NCBI GenBank assembly: GCA_949502235.1
Contig: CATBDC010000001.1
Location: 1 to 64,000, forward strand
DNA from: an uncultured Lachnospiraceae bacterium
Lineage (GTDB): Bacteria; Bacillota; Clostridia; Lachnospirales; Lachnospiraceae
Length of the DNA stretch: 64,000 nucleotides
Direction of reading: 5' to 3'
Position numbers and translations under genes: made by a program. Below are positions 40,116 to 48,808 of this stretch, in pieces (position 1 is the first letter of the stretch; each line of letters begins with the position of its first letter). The notes under the pieces were generated by a model. The model searched no databases. It was not told where the DNA came from and saw nothing but the letters and a program-made list of their open reading frames with translations.

Positions 40116-41009
40116 CAGGCTTGCGCCGCCTAATATCCCCGCCTCCTCCTTTAGCTCTGACAGGGTGACCAATACCTTGTACCGGCTGTGAACCTTTGCT
40201 GTTACCTGTTCCTGCAGTACCGCAGTATATCCGCCAAGGGCGTGCGCCACTCCGCCCCCAAGAATAATGACATCCGGCGCAAAAATATAGATATACTGAT
40301 TAAGCCCTGCGGCCAGCATATTAAGGTAATCCGCTGCAAGCTTACCGGCCTTTTCCTCATTATGTTCTGCCTGTGCAAATAGCTCTTTGCAGCTTACAGG
40401 ACGGCCATATGCCTGCGCTGCCTTCCATTCCAGTGCAGTCCCTGAGCAGACAGATTCAAGACATCCGGAAATTCCGCAGTAGCAACGCATTCCGCCTTCC
40501 TCCGGATTCCCGCTTACCTTTATATGGCCTGACAGATGTATCAGCGAGCTTTCATCATCTATGTGCCCGTTTCTTATAAATCCGACTCCCACGCCTGTAC
40601 CAAGCGTCAGCATCAGAACCCTTTTATAATTTTTCCCCGCGCCGTAAAGTGCTTCACCCAAACAGCCTGCCGCAGCGTCATTTTCTACTTTACAGGTCAT
40701 GCCGAGACATTCCCCTAGTTTTTCTTCCAAAGGGTATGACGGGAAAAACGGGATAAACCCGCTGTTCCCTTCGTCAATCCTCCCTCCTCTGTGAACATAT
40801 CCGCTGGCTGCTGCCCCGATACCGAGAAGCTCCTCCGGCTTCACTTCCTTAATGCATTCATTTTTATGGTACAGTGCGGCCTCTAAAAACCCCGCCTCTT
40901 CTTTCTCTGTCGAATAAACAGCTTTTCTTACAACCGTTCCCTTTTCCAAATCTACAAGTCCCATTTTTGTTCTCGTACCGCCTATGTCCATTCCCAAAGC
41001 ATATTTCAT
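40071..41009 (-). CDS. ROK-family sugar kinase
   Basis: 312 residues. ATP site MDIGGTRTKMGLVDL, catalytic Asp in VENDAAAGCLGE, LGTGVGVGF, zinc motif CYCGISGCLE and C-terminal IILGGGVAH. It would phosphorylate the sugar imported by the ABC system encoded upstream, or a related amino sugar. The final ~14 codons (VTVHSVHSSLRKSI) and the stop lie in the foldback repeat, so the native C-terminus has been replaced. All catalytic motifs precede this. The start is adjacent to the SIS gene stop. Confidence 0.9.
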   Translation of the reverse strand: MKYALGMDIGGTRTKMGLVDLEKGTVVRKAVYSTEKEEAGFLEAALYHKNECIKEVKPEELLGIGAAASGYVHRGGRIDEGNSGFIPFFPSYPLEEKLGECLGMTCKVENDAAAGCLGEALYGAGKNYKRVLMLTLGTGVGVGFIRNGHIDDESSLIHLSGHIKVSGNPEEGGMRCYCGISGCLESVCSGTALEWKAAQAYGRPVSCKELFAQAEHNEEKAGKLAADYLNMLAAGLNQYIYIFAPDVIILGGGVAHALGGYTAVLQEQVTAKVHSRYKVLVTLSELKEEAGILGGASLVTVHSVHSSLRKSI

Positions 41010-42068
41010 CTACGTAACCACCCACCTGTCCTTTGGAATCCTTAAAGATTGTCCGGGTTCATACCCTTTTACTATACAGCACTGATATGCAAACAGCTGC
41101 ACATACATGGCAAGAAGAATCATCCCGTATTCCTCCTGAAGCCGAAATTCCGGATAATAAATGCACACACTGCCATCCGTCTGCTTTTCATCTGTACCAA
41201 AATAGATACTGGCCCGGGCTGCTTCTGCTACCTCAGTCCATATTTTTTTCGTTCTCCCGTCCGGTATCACGTCAAAAAATACTGGAACAATCATATTATC
41301 CGCCAGCTCGCTGTTCAATATCGAGCGTATAGGGCCATGATAAAAGCTGTCGATTGACATTACATCCCCACTTACAAATGCTATCTCTTCAAGCCACAGA
41401 GAAGCTGCCCGGGACACGCCCATGCCATATCCCCTGGAGAGAAAATTGTAGCTGTGGGCATCCTTAAACAGAGGAATCCCTTCCATCTCCTTAAGCACCT
41501 TTTCTTTATTTTCCTCCATCCATGTAAGCATTGCATCGATCTGTTCCTTTTCATCTGGTAATATTTCCTTGTTGTTCATCATTGACACACACACAAGCCC
41601 GCATAATGCCATGGATGTATACGCCTTCAGGCAAATACATTTATCATAGGACGATGGATCATAAAGCATAATTGTGGAATTTTTCGCAAGCGTACTGTCC
41701 GGCGTCATTGTAATTCCAACAAGAAGACAGCCCTGCTTTTTCAGGAGCAGGGAAAAATCATATACCTCCCTGCTTTCTCCCGAACGGGACATCATAATAT
41801 AGAGACTCTCCTTTTTTATGAGCTCCGGGCTCTGAATAAGCTCCGAGGTCTCAATAAGCCTTACCTTTTTTCCCTTCTTCAGAAGCGCATAGTACATCGG
41901 CATCAGGGAGTTATACGCACTTCCCATAGAGGTCAGAATAATTTCCTCTGACACGGTCAGAAGATTTGCAATCTGCCTTATTTCAGGACATTCTTCCTCT
42001 GTAAGAGCCTTCATCACTTTTTTCAGCTCCTGTGGCTGTTCAAATACATTTTTCAGATAATCATTCAT
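41010..42068 (-). CDS. SIS-domain sugar isomerase/deglycase
   Basis: 352 residues from MNDYLKNVFE. GGAGGTGTGAAGTG fits ATG 42068, which shares a base with the upstream stop (TGATG). The double SIS architecture resembles GlmS C-terminal domains, AgaS and FrlB: ILTSMGSAYNSLMPMYYALL, MMSRSGESREVYD and SIDSFYHGPIRSI. Likely substrates are amino-sugar phosphates or glycated amines (fructosamine 6-phosphates), from its place in an ABC/ROK/GntR operon. The exact reaction is unknown. Confidence 0.82.
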   Translation of the reverse strand: MNDYLKNVFEQPQELKKVMKALTEEECPEIRQIANLLTVSEEIILTSMGSAYNSLMPMYYALLKKGKKVRLIETSELIQSPELIKKESLYIMMSRSGESREVYDFSLLLKKQGCLLVGITMTPDSTLAKNSTIMLYDPSSYDKCICLKAYTSMALCGLVCVSMMNNKEILPDEKEQIDAMLTWMEENKEKVLKEMEGIPLFKDAHSYNFLSRGYGMGVSRAASLWLEEIAFVSGDVMSIDSFYHGPIRSILNSELADNMIVPVFFDVIPDGRTKKIWTEVAEAARASIYFGTDEKQTDGSVCIYYPEFRLQEEYGMILLAMYVQLFAYQCCIVKGYEPGQSLRIPKDRWVVT

Positions 42069-42907
42069 CACTTCACACCTCCGGCTGTTAATCCCCTTAT
42101 AAACCATTTCTGTCCAAAAACAAATATCAATATTACAGGAACAGTCGTTATCGTTGCACCTGCCATAAGAAGCGGAACATCCAGCTGAAATAGTCCCTGC
42201 ATAGACGTAAGTCCTACTACCAGCGTTCTTTTTGCCTCATCCTGTAAAAATATAAACGCAATCAGCATTTCATTCCACAGCCACATAGCTCCTACAATCG
42301 TTGTCGCAGAAAGAGCCGGGGCAAGGAGCGGAAGTATAATCCTGTGAAACATCTGCCAGAAGCCGCACCCGTCAATCATAGCCGCCTCCAGATAGCTGCT
42401 GGAAATTGAGGACATAAAGCTAGTAAGCATATTCAGTATAAACGGCAGTATTAAACCGATATATATAACAATTACGGAGCCAAATTTATTTGTCATATTC
42501 AGCTTCGAGAACAAACGGAACAGCGGGAACAGCATCACCACAGATGGAATAGACATCAGCGGAAATATCATATTTGCAAAAATCCGCCGTCCCTTAAATT
42601 CAAATTTTCCGATTGCAAATGCCGCCATTGTGCCAAAATATACAATAAAAAATATCGGTATTACTGTAACTGTAAGACTGCTTAAAAACATCTGCGGTAC
42701 ATCGTACGCTTCAAATAAATTTGCATAGTTTTCCAAGGACCATCTCTCTGGTATCGAAAATACATTGTAGACATATTCATCCCTGGACTTAAACGAGGTT
42801 ATGACCGTAAAAAATATAGGAATTAAATCAACAAATATAAATACCGCAACTCCTGCCGATAACAGCCATTTGCCCATCCTCTGCCGCCTCTTATATCCTG
42901 TTCTCAT
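42068..42907 (-). CDS. Sugar ABC transporter permease (MalG type)
   Basis: 279 residues, six membrane helices. The N-terminal helix is WLLSAGVAVFIFVDLIPIFF. The EAA loop YLEAAMIDGCGFWQMFHRII lies before the last two helices, with the typical EAA---G motif for contact with the ATPase. It is the inner permease of a CUT1 importer. No ATPase gene is in the operon, so a shared MsmX-type ATPase is likely. It overlaps the SIS gene by one base. Confidence 0.93.
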   Translation of the reverse strand: MRTGYKRRQRMGKWLLSAGVAVFIFVDLIPIFFTVITSFKSRDEYVYNVFSIPERWSLENYANLFEAYDVPQMFLSSLTVTVIPIFFIVYFGTMAAFAIGKFEFKGRRIFANMIFPLMSIPSVVMLFPLFRLFSKLNMTNKFGSVIVIYIGLILPFILNMLTSFMSSISSSYLEAAMIDGCGFWQMFHRIILPLLAPALSATTIVGAMWLWNEMLIAFIFLQDEAKRTLVVGLTSMQGLFQLDVPLLMAGATITTVPVILIFVFGQKWFIRGLTAGGVK

Positions 42908-42909
42908 CT

Positions 42910-43794
42910 CTAGTCCTCCTCATCCGGAAATACATAATGCTGCATAGCTGCCTGCACCCCTACCAACAGAAATGTAATGATGAGCAGAACAACCGCAAGG
43001 GCAGATGCCATCCCATAATTAACAAATTTCACGCCCAGCTGGTAAATATAGAAATCCATAACATACGTACTGTTTACCGGACCGCCCTTTGTCATTACAT
43101 AGACATAATTAAAAAGCCAGGAGAGCATATTAATCATGCAGAGTACAAAATAAAAGGAAATAACTGGTTTTGCTTCCGGCAGTAATATTTTTCTTGTTAT
43201 AGTAAAGATTCCTGCCCCGTCCAGCCGGGCAGCTTCCACCATAGATTCGTCTACCGACAAAAGCCGTGCCAGTATCAGCATAGTGCCAAACCCCATTTCC
43301 TTCCATACAATTACTGCCATAATCGCATACACAGCCGTGGAGGTCTGGCCCAGCCACGGCTGAACCAGATGTCCAAGTCCTATTTTTTCTAGCAGAATAT
43401 TAAACAACCCGTTTTCCCGCAGTATACAATCAAAAATGATACCTGTCACTGCAATGGAAAAGATGTAGGGCACAAGTAAAAGGACACGGTATATCTTCCA
43501 TCCAGGAATACGGTTATACAAAAGAACCGCAAACACAATACCCAGAATAATTAATATAGGTACGCAGATAAAAAACTTCATATTATTTATCAGAGACTTC
43601 CAAAACAAATCATTCTCTAAAAGTACACGAAAATTTTGTATGCCTGTATAGGTTCTTTTCTGTCCGCTGATTTGGAAAAAGCTGTCAATCAGAACCGATA
43701 TGATGGGGTATAAAAATACAATACTTATCATTATTAGCGCCGGACTCATAAACATATAAGGGACTCTTTTTTTATCTTTTCTTACACGGATCAT
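42910..43794 (-). CDS. Sugar ABC transporter permease (MalF type)
   Basis: About 294 residues with six membrane helices and EAA loop MVEAARLDGAGIFTITRKIL. The frame opens at a TTG (43809) right after the lipoprotein stop, but AGGTG spacing favours ATG 43794 or 43800. It pairs with the MalG-type permease (2-bp gap). Organisation solute-binding protein, MalF, MalG is the standard CUT1 order. Confidence 0.93.
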   Translation of the reverse strand: MIRVRKDKKRVPYMFMSPALIMISIVFLYPIISVLIDSFFQISGQKRTYTGIQNFRVLLENDLFWKSLINNMKFFICVPILIILGIVFAVLLYNRIPGWKIYRVLLLVPYIFSIAVTGIIFDCILRENGLFNILLEKIGLGHLVQPWLGQTSTAVYAIMAVIVWKEMGFGTMLILARLLSVDESMVEAARLDGAGIFTITRKILLPEAKPVISFYFVLCMINMLSWLFNYVYVMTKGGPVNSTYVMDFYIYQLGVKFVNYGMASALAVVLLIITFLLVGVQAAMQHYVFPDEED

Positions 43795-43809
43795 CTTCAT
43801 CACCTGCAA

Positions 43810-45153
43810 TTATTCAATATAGTTTTCCGCCCAGTCTTTGAAATGTTCACATTCGTCAGGGCTCATTTTCCTCCACTCCTCTGCAATATCCTCTACATAC
43901 TGCGCTGCCTCTTTTGCTGTACTTCCCGATAATACCATCTGTGCTGCCGCATAATTTCCCTGACTGTGCACCATAGACGGAACGTACAGGGACGGATATA
44001 CTGTACTGTCATTTAACAGGTAATCCCACAGAAATTTTTCACTTTCAGAACTTAAAGTATCAGAATCGAATCTGTCATCCGCCGGGAAATTCTTCGTCAG
44101 CTCATAAAAGCTCTTAAGCTGCTCTGGCTGATGCATAAATACAATAAAATCTGCCGCTTCTTCTTTATTTTTTGAAAACTCCGGAATACCAAATGCCTGA
44201 CTCTGTACATTCTGTTTTCCCGCCATAGCTCCGTCTCCATATGCAGGTATTCTCATAATTCCCACCTTGTCTTCACCGCCCATATCCTCAATCCATTGCA
44301 GAGCCTGTCCATTTGTAACCAGTCCCATAGCTGACTCGCCTCTTAGGAAGGACTCTCTCCCTGACGGAAAATCGTTTGACATGGTTAACGGATTTAAGTA
44401 TCCTTTTTCGTTTAGCTCATACAAACGTTCCAGCCACAGCTTATTTGATTCATCTGCAAAGCTTCCTTCATTAACAGCCGCCTCGATAAATTCCTTTGGG
44501 CTGTCATGTGACGCGATTCCCATGGTCGAATACATCCACGGCGTATTAAAGCCATCCTTCATTCCGCCGTTTTCAAATGGAATCACACCGCTTTCCTTCA
44601 GTTTCCCGCAGGCTGCAAGAAGCTCATCCCAATCTGCCGGAGGTGTATCCGGGTCAAGACCCGCCGATTTAAACAGCTCCTTATTATACAGCATAATAAT
44701 ACTTACCTGATACCAGGGCGCTGCCCATGCCTGTCCGCCCCATGAGACGCCTTCCGTCCCAAGCCAGTGTTCCATTTCCTCCTCTGGAATCAGCTCTGTC
44801 AAATCTGCCAGACTTCTGTTCTCCTCATCCCAGACATACATAAGTGTATATGTCCCTGTCCAGAAAAACTGGATATCCGCGCCTGCCCCCGCCTGCACAG
44901 AGGTCTCCCATGCCGGAACCAGCTGGTCGGAGGTCTGCTGCACCATCTCAATTTTAATGCCGGGATTTTCTTTTTCGTAAGCCTCGGCAGTCTGCTCAAG
45001 CCATGCTTTGGAACCTGGTACATCCTCTTCTCCCCACCACCAGATTGTCAATTCAGTCTGACCCTGCTCTGCCTTTTCCTCTTTTTTCTGGCATCCAAGC
45101 AGCAGTCCTGCAGACATAGCTGCCACCAGTAACAAACTTATTATTTTCTTCAT
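43810..45153 (-). CDS. Extracellular sugar-binding lipoprotein (family 1)
   Basis: 447 residues. Lipoprotein signal MKKIISLLLVAAMSAGLLLG with lipobox LLLGC. The mature part has the family 1 pattern ELTIWWWGEED, YEKENPGIKIEMV, QAWAAPWYQVSIIMLYNKEL, GLDPDTPPADWDELL and SFLRGESAMGLVTNG. It captures a carbohydrate and delivers it to the two permeases. First gene of the operon, behind AGGAGGTAAG and a consensus promoter. Confidence 0.95.
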   Translation of the reverse strand: MKKIISLLLVAAMSAGLLLGCQKKEEKAEQGQTELTIWWWGEEDVPGSKAWLEQTAEAYEKENPGIKIEMVQQTSDQLVPAWETSVQAGAGADIQFFWTGTYTLMYVWDEENRSLADLTELIPEEEMEHWLGTEGVSWGGQAWAAPWYQVSIIMLYNKELFKSAGLDPDTPPADWDELLAACGKLKESGVIPFENGGMKDGFNTPWMYSTMGIASHDSPKEFIEAAVNEGSFADESNKLWLERLYELNEKGYLNPLTMSNDFPSGRESFLRGESAMGLVTNGQALQWIEDMGGEDKVGIMRIPAYGDGAMAGKQNVQSQAFGIPEFSKNKEEAADFIVFMHQPEQLKSFYELTKNFPADDRFDSDTLSSESEKFLWDYLLNDSTVYPSLYVPSMVHSQGNYAAAQMVLSGSTAKEAAQYVEDIAEEWRKMSPDECEHFKDWAENYIE

Positions 45154-45203
45154 TTTCTTACCTCCTCTTCCGATTTTTAAAATAAGTTGCGCGCTCCTTT
45201 TTC

Positions 45204-45241
45204 ATTATAATCATTATAATGATTATAATTATATTTGTCAA
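45204..45241 (-). promoter_or_regulatory. Consensus promoter overlapped by a 26-bp perfect palindrome
   Basis: TTGACA (45236-45241, minus strand), 17-bp spacer and TATAAT (45213-45218) exactly match the sigma-A consensus. A 26-bp perfect palindrome centred on TAATCATTATAATGATTA spans 45204-45229, covering the -10 and part of the spacer. It is a probable operator of the GntR repressor. Confidence 0.75.
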
Positions 45242-45317
45242 TTACTTTTCTTATCCAATATTAGATAATTCAAAAACAGGAGCTTCAAGAACAGGAATAA
45301 TTTTTTGAAAAATAAGA

Positions 45318-45346
45318 TTTACTTTGTCTGGATTCTCTGTTATACT
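45318..45346 (+). promoter_or_regulatory. Possible promoter for the Rpn-like gene
   Basis: TTTACT (45318-45323), 17-bp spacer, TATACT (45341-45346). The -35 is weak. The remaining 45347-45465 shows no clear structure. Confidence 0.35.
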
Positions 45347-45465
45347 GGCTCTGTGAAAGCATATCGGATGTTTCCATTCTGGTCATCCGACAATTCTGGC
45401 AGTTCGCCACATTTCACAGCAGCTTTAATTGATTAGCATTTACAGAAGAAAGGAGCTATTACTTT

Positions 45466-46404
45466 ATGGCAGAGAAAATTGTATATAACGGCAGTATGCT
45501 GTGGGATGAGATTCTTAAGGCGATTGTGGATGTCATGCCCGAACAGCTTTTTCCTCTTTTTAAAGAAGTATATGGAAAGGATTATCCAAAAGGAACCCCT
45601 ATTACCCTCCTTGCTACCGAATCCTCTACCTATTTAGAGGATCCGGACGCCCCGCCCAGTTCCCGCCTCTCCGACATTGCACTTCTGGTGAACGGAACTG
45701 ATTATTACCATCTGGAATGTCAGATGCTAAATGAACAGGAGATGGTCATCCGCATGATTGCATATGACCTTCATTTCTCTATAAAGTATACAGCACAAAA
45801 AGACGAAAAAACCGGTGGGTTTGTCATGAGATTTCCACGTTCTGCGGTTATTTATCCTGCCAAAAATAAATGTATCCCCGAATTTCTAAAATGCCGTATC
45901 ATTTTTCAGGATAACAGCGAGCATATTTACCAGATTCCTACCGTCAGGATACAGTCCTATTCTCTAAGGGAAATTCAGGAAAAGCACCTGACGCTCTTTG
46001 TCCCTTACCTGCTGCTTAAGTTTCGTCCTCGGTTAAATCCCAGGAGAAAAAGCTTTCTGACAAAAAAGGAATTGACAGACTATATCAGTGAGGTTATATT
46101 AATGTTAAAAGAGGAACAAAACCATGGATATCTGACAGACCGGGAATGTAACGACTATATCAATCTGTTCCGCCGGGCTTCGGAACGGATATTTGTAAAG
46201 CACCCCGGATTTAGGAAGGAGGTAGACCGCATGACAAAACCATTAATCGAACTGCCCAGTGTAATTCAGAAGCGCCTGGAGGATGAAAACAAGGCATTAT
46301 TGGCTGACTTGGCTGACAAAAATGCTCTATTGGCTGACAAAAATGCGGAGCTTGCCCGAATGAGGAAATTACTGGAGCAGCATCATATTCCTGTAACATT
46401 ATAA
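45466..46404 (+). CDS. Rpn/PD-(D/E)XK nuclease-family protein
   Basis: 312 residues. The nuclease-like core has ESSTYLEDPDAPPSSRLSDI and HLECQM, giving the D...E-x-Q pattern of recombination-promoting nuclease/transposase-like proteins that are abundant in Clostridia. The middle is basic. The C-terminus is a coiled coil with a 7-residue repeat (ALLADLADKNALLADKNAEL). AGAAAGGAG precedes ATG 45466. It stands alone between the sugar operon and a strong terminator. It may be a domesticated mobile-element nuclease; activity is unproven. Confidence 0.78.
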   Translation: MAEKIVYNGSMLWDEILKAIVDVMPEQLFPLFKEVYGKDYPKGTPITLLATESSTYLEDPDAPPSSRLSDIALLVNGTDYYHLECQMLNEQEMVIRMIAYDLHFSIKYTAQKDEKTGGFVMRFPRSAVIYPAKNKCIPEFLKCRIIFQDNSEHIYQIPTVRIQSYSLREIQEKHLTLFVPYLLLKFRPRLNPRRKSFLTKKELTDYISEVILMLKEEQNHGYLTDRECNDYINLFRRASERIFVKHPGFRKEVDRMTKPLIELPSVIQKRLEDENKALLADLADKNALLADKNAELARMRKLLEQHHIPVTL

Positions 46405-46411
46405 TTCATTT

Positions 46412-46469
46412 ATGGCTGAAAAGGCCTGTCCCATATCGGACAGATTCTTTTCAGCCATTTTTCTTTTTG
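46412..46469 (+). terminator. Rho-independent terminator
   Basis: ATGGCTGAAAAG...CTGTCC pairs with GGACAG...CTTTTCAGCCAT, followed by TTTTTCTTTTT. Confidence 0.85.
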
Positions 46470-46503
46470 CGGCAGAGCACCAGGCTTAAGAAAGTTATTC
46501 ACA

Positions 46504-46797
46504 CTATATTGATTTTCCGGGTGGACTGTCCCCATAAGATACTGGTACCCCCTCTGCAATAAGCCCGCCGCACAGTCCGATTATCATCTCGATAATGTGG
46601 ATGATACTTATCGCCGGTCTTTTTAAAAACTCAGAAAAAGGAGTCAGATATTCTTCCAGGAGATAAACGGTTTTATTTTCTCCCTCTGTTTCTTCTTCAC
46701 AGTCATATAATTGCACTACCCCTTCTGTTCCTGCAAGTTTTTGCATAACAGCGATTTCATATACAAAACGGGCACTCCTCATATCCATCTGCATCAT
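46504..46797 (-). pseudogene. Remnant of a serine/threonine protein kinase
   Basis: 97 codons. FVYEIAVMQKLAGTEGVVQL and KTVYLLEEYLTPFSEFLK match the alpha-C helix to hinge region of a Hanks-type kinase (E-x-x-V/M-x-x-L...EY). The N-lobe P-loop is missing before it, and the part that should be the HRD catalytic loop reads VPVSYGDSPPGKSI and then stops. I infer a decayed fragment, not a working kinase. Confidence 0.6.
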
Positions 46798-46912
46798 AGA
46801 AATGTCTGTTGCTGCATTTTATTATTTCTATATATAAACCTCCCTTTTCGTATAATTAAATTATACATAAACAAAACATAAACAAAATGGAAAAGAAAAG
46901 TATCAAAAATAC

Positions 46913-46941
46913 TGGACGCAAAATTCTATTTCATCTATAAT
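46913..46941 (+). promoter_or_regulatory. Promoter for the HD/exonuclease unit
   Basis: TGGACG (46913-46918), 17-bp spacer, TATAAT (46936-46941). The -35 matches consensus at 4 of 6 positions. Confidence 0.5.
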
Positions 46942-46998
46942 AATAAGTCAGTGACAATGAATAGTAACCGCGGGCTTAAGGAGACATAAGGAGGAAAT

Positions 46999-47446
46999 GT
47001 GGAGATGCTGCCGACAAGAGATCAGGCCGAGACGCTTCTCAAAGAAGCGGAACAGTGTAATCCCGGGCTATGGGGCAGTCACAGCCGCACAGCCGCATAC
47101 TGTGCGGAAAGGATTGCGCGGGAATGTGACGGGCTTAACCCGGATAAAGCATATATACTGGGACTGCTGCATGACATTGGCAGGAGGTTCGGCGTCAGGC
47201 ATCTGGGACATGTCTCGGACGGCTATTCTTATATGATGTCTCTGGGATATAACGAAGCCGCCAGAGTGTGTCTGACTCATTCCTTCCATAACCAGACGAC
47301 AGACGGATATCGAGGTGCGCATGAACGATGTGAAGCAGCGTTACGGATCCTATCCGCAAGAAAAATGGGACAGTAATATAGCGCTGAAAACACATTTTGA
47401 GGAACAGACGGGAACGGATATTTATACCTTGCTTGGGGTTTCATAA
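46999..47446 (+). pseudogene. HD-domain phosphohydrolase with internal deletion/frameshift
   Basis: The first frame (GTG 46999 or ATG 47005) encodes an HD domain with LLHDIGRRFGVRHLGHVSDG, and CLTHSFHNQTTDGY, then runs out at 47376. Another frame takes over near 47311 with RMNDVKQRYGSYPQEKWDSN, then LKTHFEEQTGTDIYTLLGVS and a TAA at 47444. This reads as the normal C-terminus of the same family. The junction lacks the segment expected between the two parts, so a deletion with frameshift is inferred. AAGGAGG is intact. Confidence 0.7.
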
Positions 47447-47483
47447 GTTCGTTCCTTAGAGATAAAAAAAGGGAGTATAAAAA

Positions 47484-48161
47484 ATGCTTGGAGATAAAAG
47501 AGGAAGAAAGCAGGATAAATATGTCAGGGATTATGTTGTCTTTGACCTTGAGACGACCGGAATCAATGCGGCATCTGACGCGGTGATTGAGATATCGGCC
47601 ATCAAAGTGCTTGGAGGCAGGACGGCAGATACATTTTCCACCCTGGTAAATCCCCAGAGGCCAATCCCGTACCATGCGTCACAGGTCAACCATATTTTTG
47701 ACCATATGGTTGAAGATGCGCCCATTTTCAGGGAAGTGCTGGCGGATTTTAACACGTTTATCGGCGATCTGTTTCTGGTAGGTCATAATATCCACACCTT
47801 TGATATGAAATTTATCTGGAAAGCCGCAGAAGATTATTGGGGCAAGACGATTGCAAATAATTACATAGACACCCTGCCCCTGGCAAAGCAATGCCTGCCG
47901 CAGCTTACACATTACAAGCTGGTGGATCTGGCGTCATATTACCACATTTCCACAGACGGAGCGCACCGCGCCCTTGCTGACTGCAGCATGAACCAGAAGG
48001 TGTTTGAGAAGCTGGGGAAGGAGCTGGCATCTCCGGCGGTAACAGCAAATATGAGGCTCTGCCCTAAGTGCGGACAGTTTCTAAAAAAACGCAGCGGAAA
48101 ATACGGCGAGTTCTGGGGGTGCAGCGGATATCCGGCATGCAGGTATACGGAGAATGTGTAG
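47484..48161 (+). CDS. DnaQ-like 3'-5' exonuclease with topoisomerase zinc ribbon
   Basis: 225 residues. DEDDh exonuclease motifs: Exo I VVFDLETTGINA, Exo II VGHNIHTFDMKFI, Exo III DGAHRALADC. The C-terminus (CPKCGQFLKKRSGKYGEFWG, then CSGYPACRY) is a topoisomerase-I-type C4 zinc ribbon that binds single-stranded nucleic acid. The pair suggests trimming of DNA or RNA ends in repair. GGGAG precedes ATG 47484. It follows the broken HD gene. Confidence 0.9.
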   Translation: MLGDKRGRKQDKYVRDYVVFDLETTGINAASDAVIEISAIKVLGGRTADTFSTLVNPQRPIPYHASQVNHIFDHMVEDAPIFREVLADFNTFIGDLFLVGHNIHTFDMKFIWKAAEDYWGKTIANNYIDTLPLAKQCLPQLTHYKLVDLASYYHISTDGAHRALADCSMNQKVFEKLGKELASPAVTANMRLCPKCGQFLKKRSGKYGEFWGCSGYPACRYTENV

Positions 48162-48215
48162 AGAATATCCCGTATGAGAAACGGCTTTTAAATGTAGAAC
48201 TAAGGAGGAAAAGGA

Positions 48216-48749
48216 ATGCAGCAGTATCAGTTTGACAGAATATTTGATCAGATGCGGAGGGAATTCGGGAAGATAAGAAAGGGGACGGAGGATGATTATA
48301 CAATGGTGTTTTTCCCGCTGGAGGGAAACGCCTTAAAGGTTCATCGGAAAAATCCAGCATCAAATAGCAGAAGATTAAGAGAAGCAATTGCTCTGGCATT
48401 ATTCGACATCAAAGCAAGATGTACCGGAGAAGAGATTAATCTTGATGAGTTTAGAAATGAAGATAATGAGAAGCTTGAGCATGCTCTTTTAATGGCGGTA
48501 GATCCATTTACAAATGAAGAACTGCGGGAAACTATTGAGGTTAATCTGGAAGCTGACTGGGAAGATAAAGAATTTCTCCGGAAATTTTATACGATTCCAG
48601 TAATCTGCCTGCTCCGCATCAAGGATTCGGTCGATCTGTGGCAGAAGCACGGAGGCGCTAACGGATATTTTGACTTTATGGAAGGCCAGATCGGAGCGGA
48701 GTTAAATGATGACGAGATGCGGTACTCGGCTGTGCTTCCACAGCTATAG
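48216..48749 (+). CDS. Hypothetical protein, 177 aa
   Basis: Begins MQQYQFDRIFDQMRREFGKI and ends YSAVLPQL. Soluble, acidic, alpha/beta, without signal peptide, membrane helix or catalytic motif that I recognise. AAGGAGGAAAAGGA precedes ATG 48216, 54 bp after the exonuclease gene, so they may be co-transcribed. Codon usage looks like its neighbours. Confidence 0.7.
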   Translation: MQQYQFDRIFDQMRREFGKIRKGTEDDYTMVFFPLEGNALKVHRKNPASNSRRLREAIALALFDIKARCTGEEINLDEFRNEDNEKLEHALLMAVDPFTNEELRETIEVNLEADWEDKEFLRKFYTIPVICLLRIKDSVDLWQKHGGANGYFDFMEGQIGAELNDDEMRYSAVLPQL

Positions 48750-48808
48750 AAGCTGCCGGAAAAGGATTGAGGTTCACACCCCTGCGGAGCTTGTGGAGGA
48801 ATATGGAT

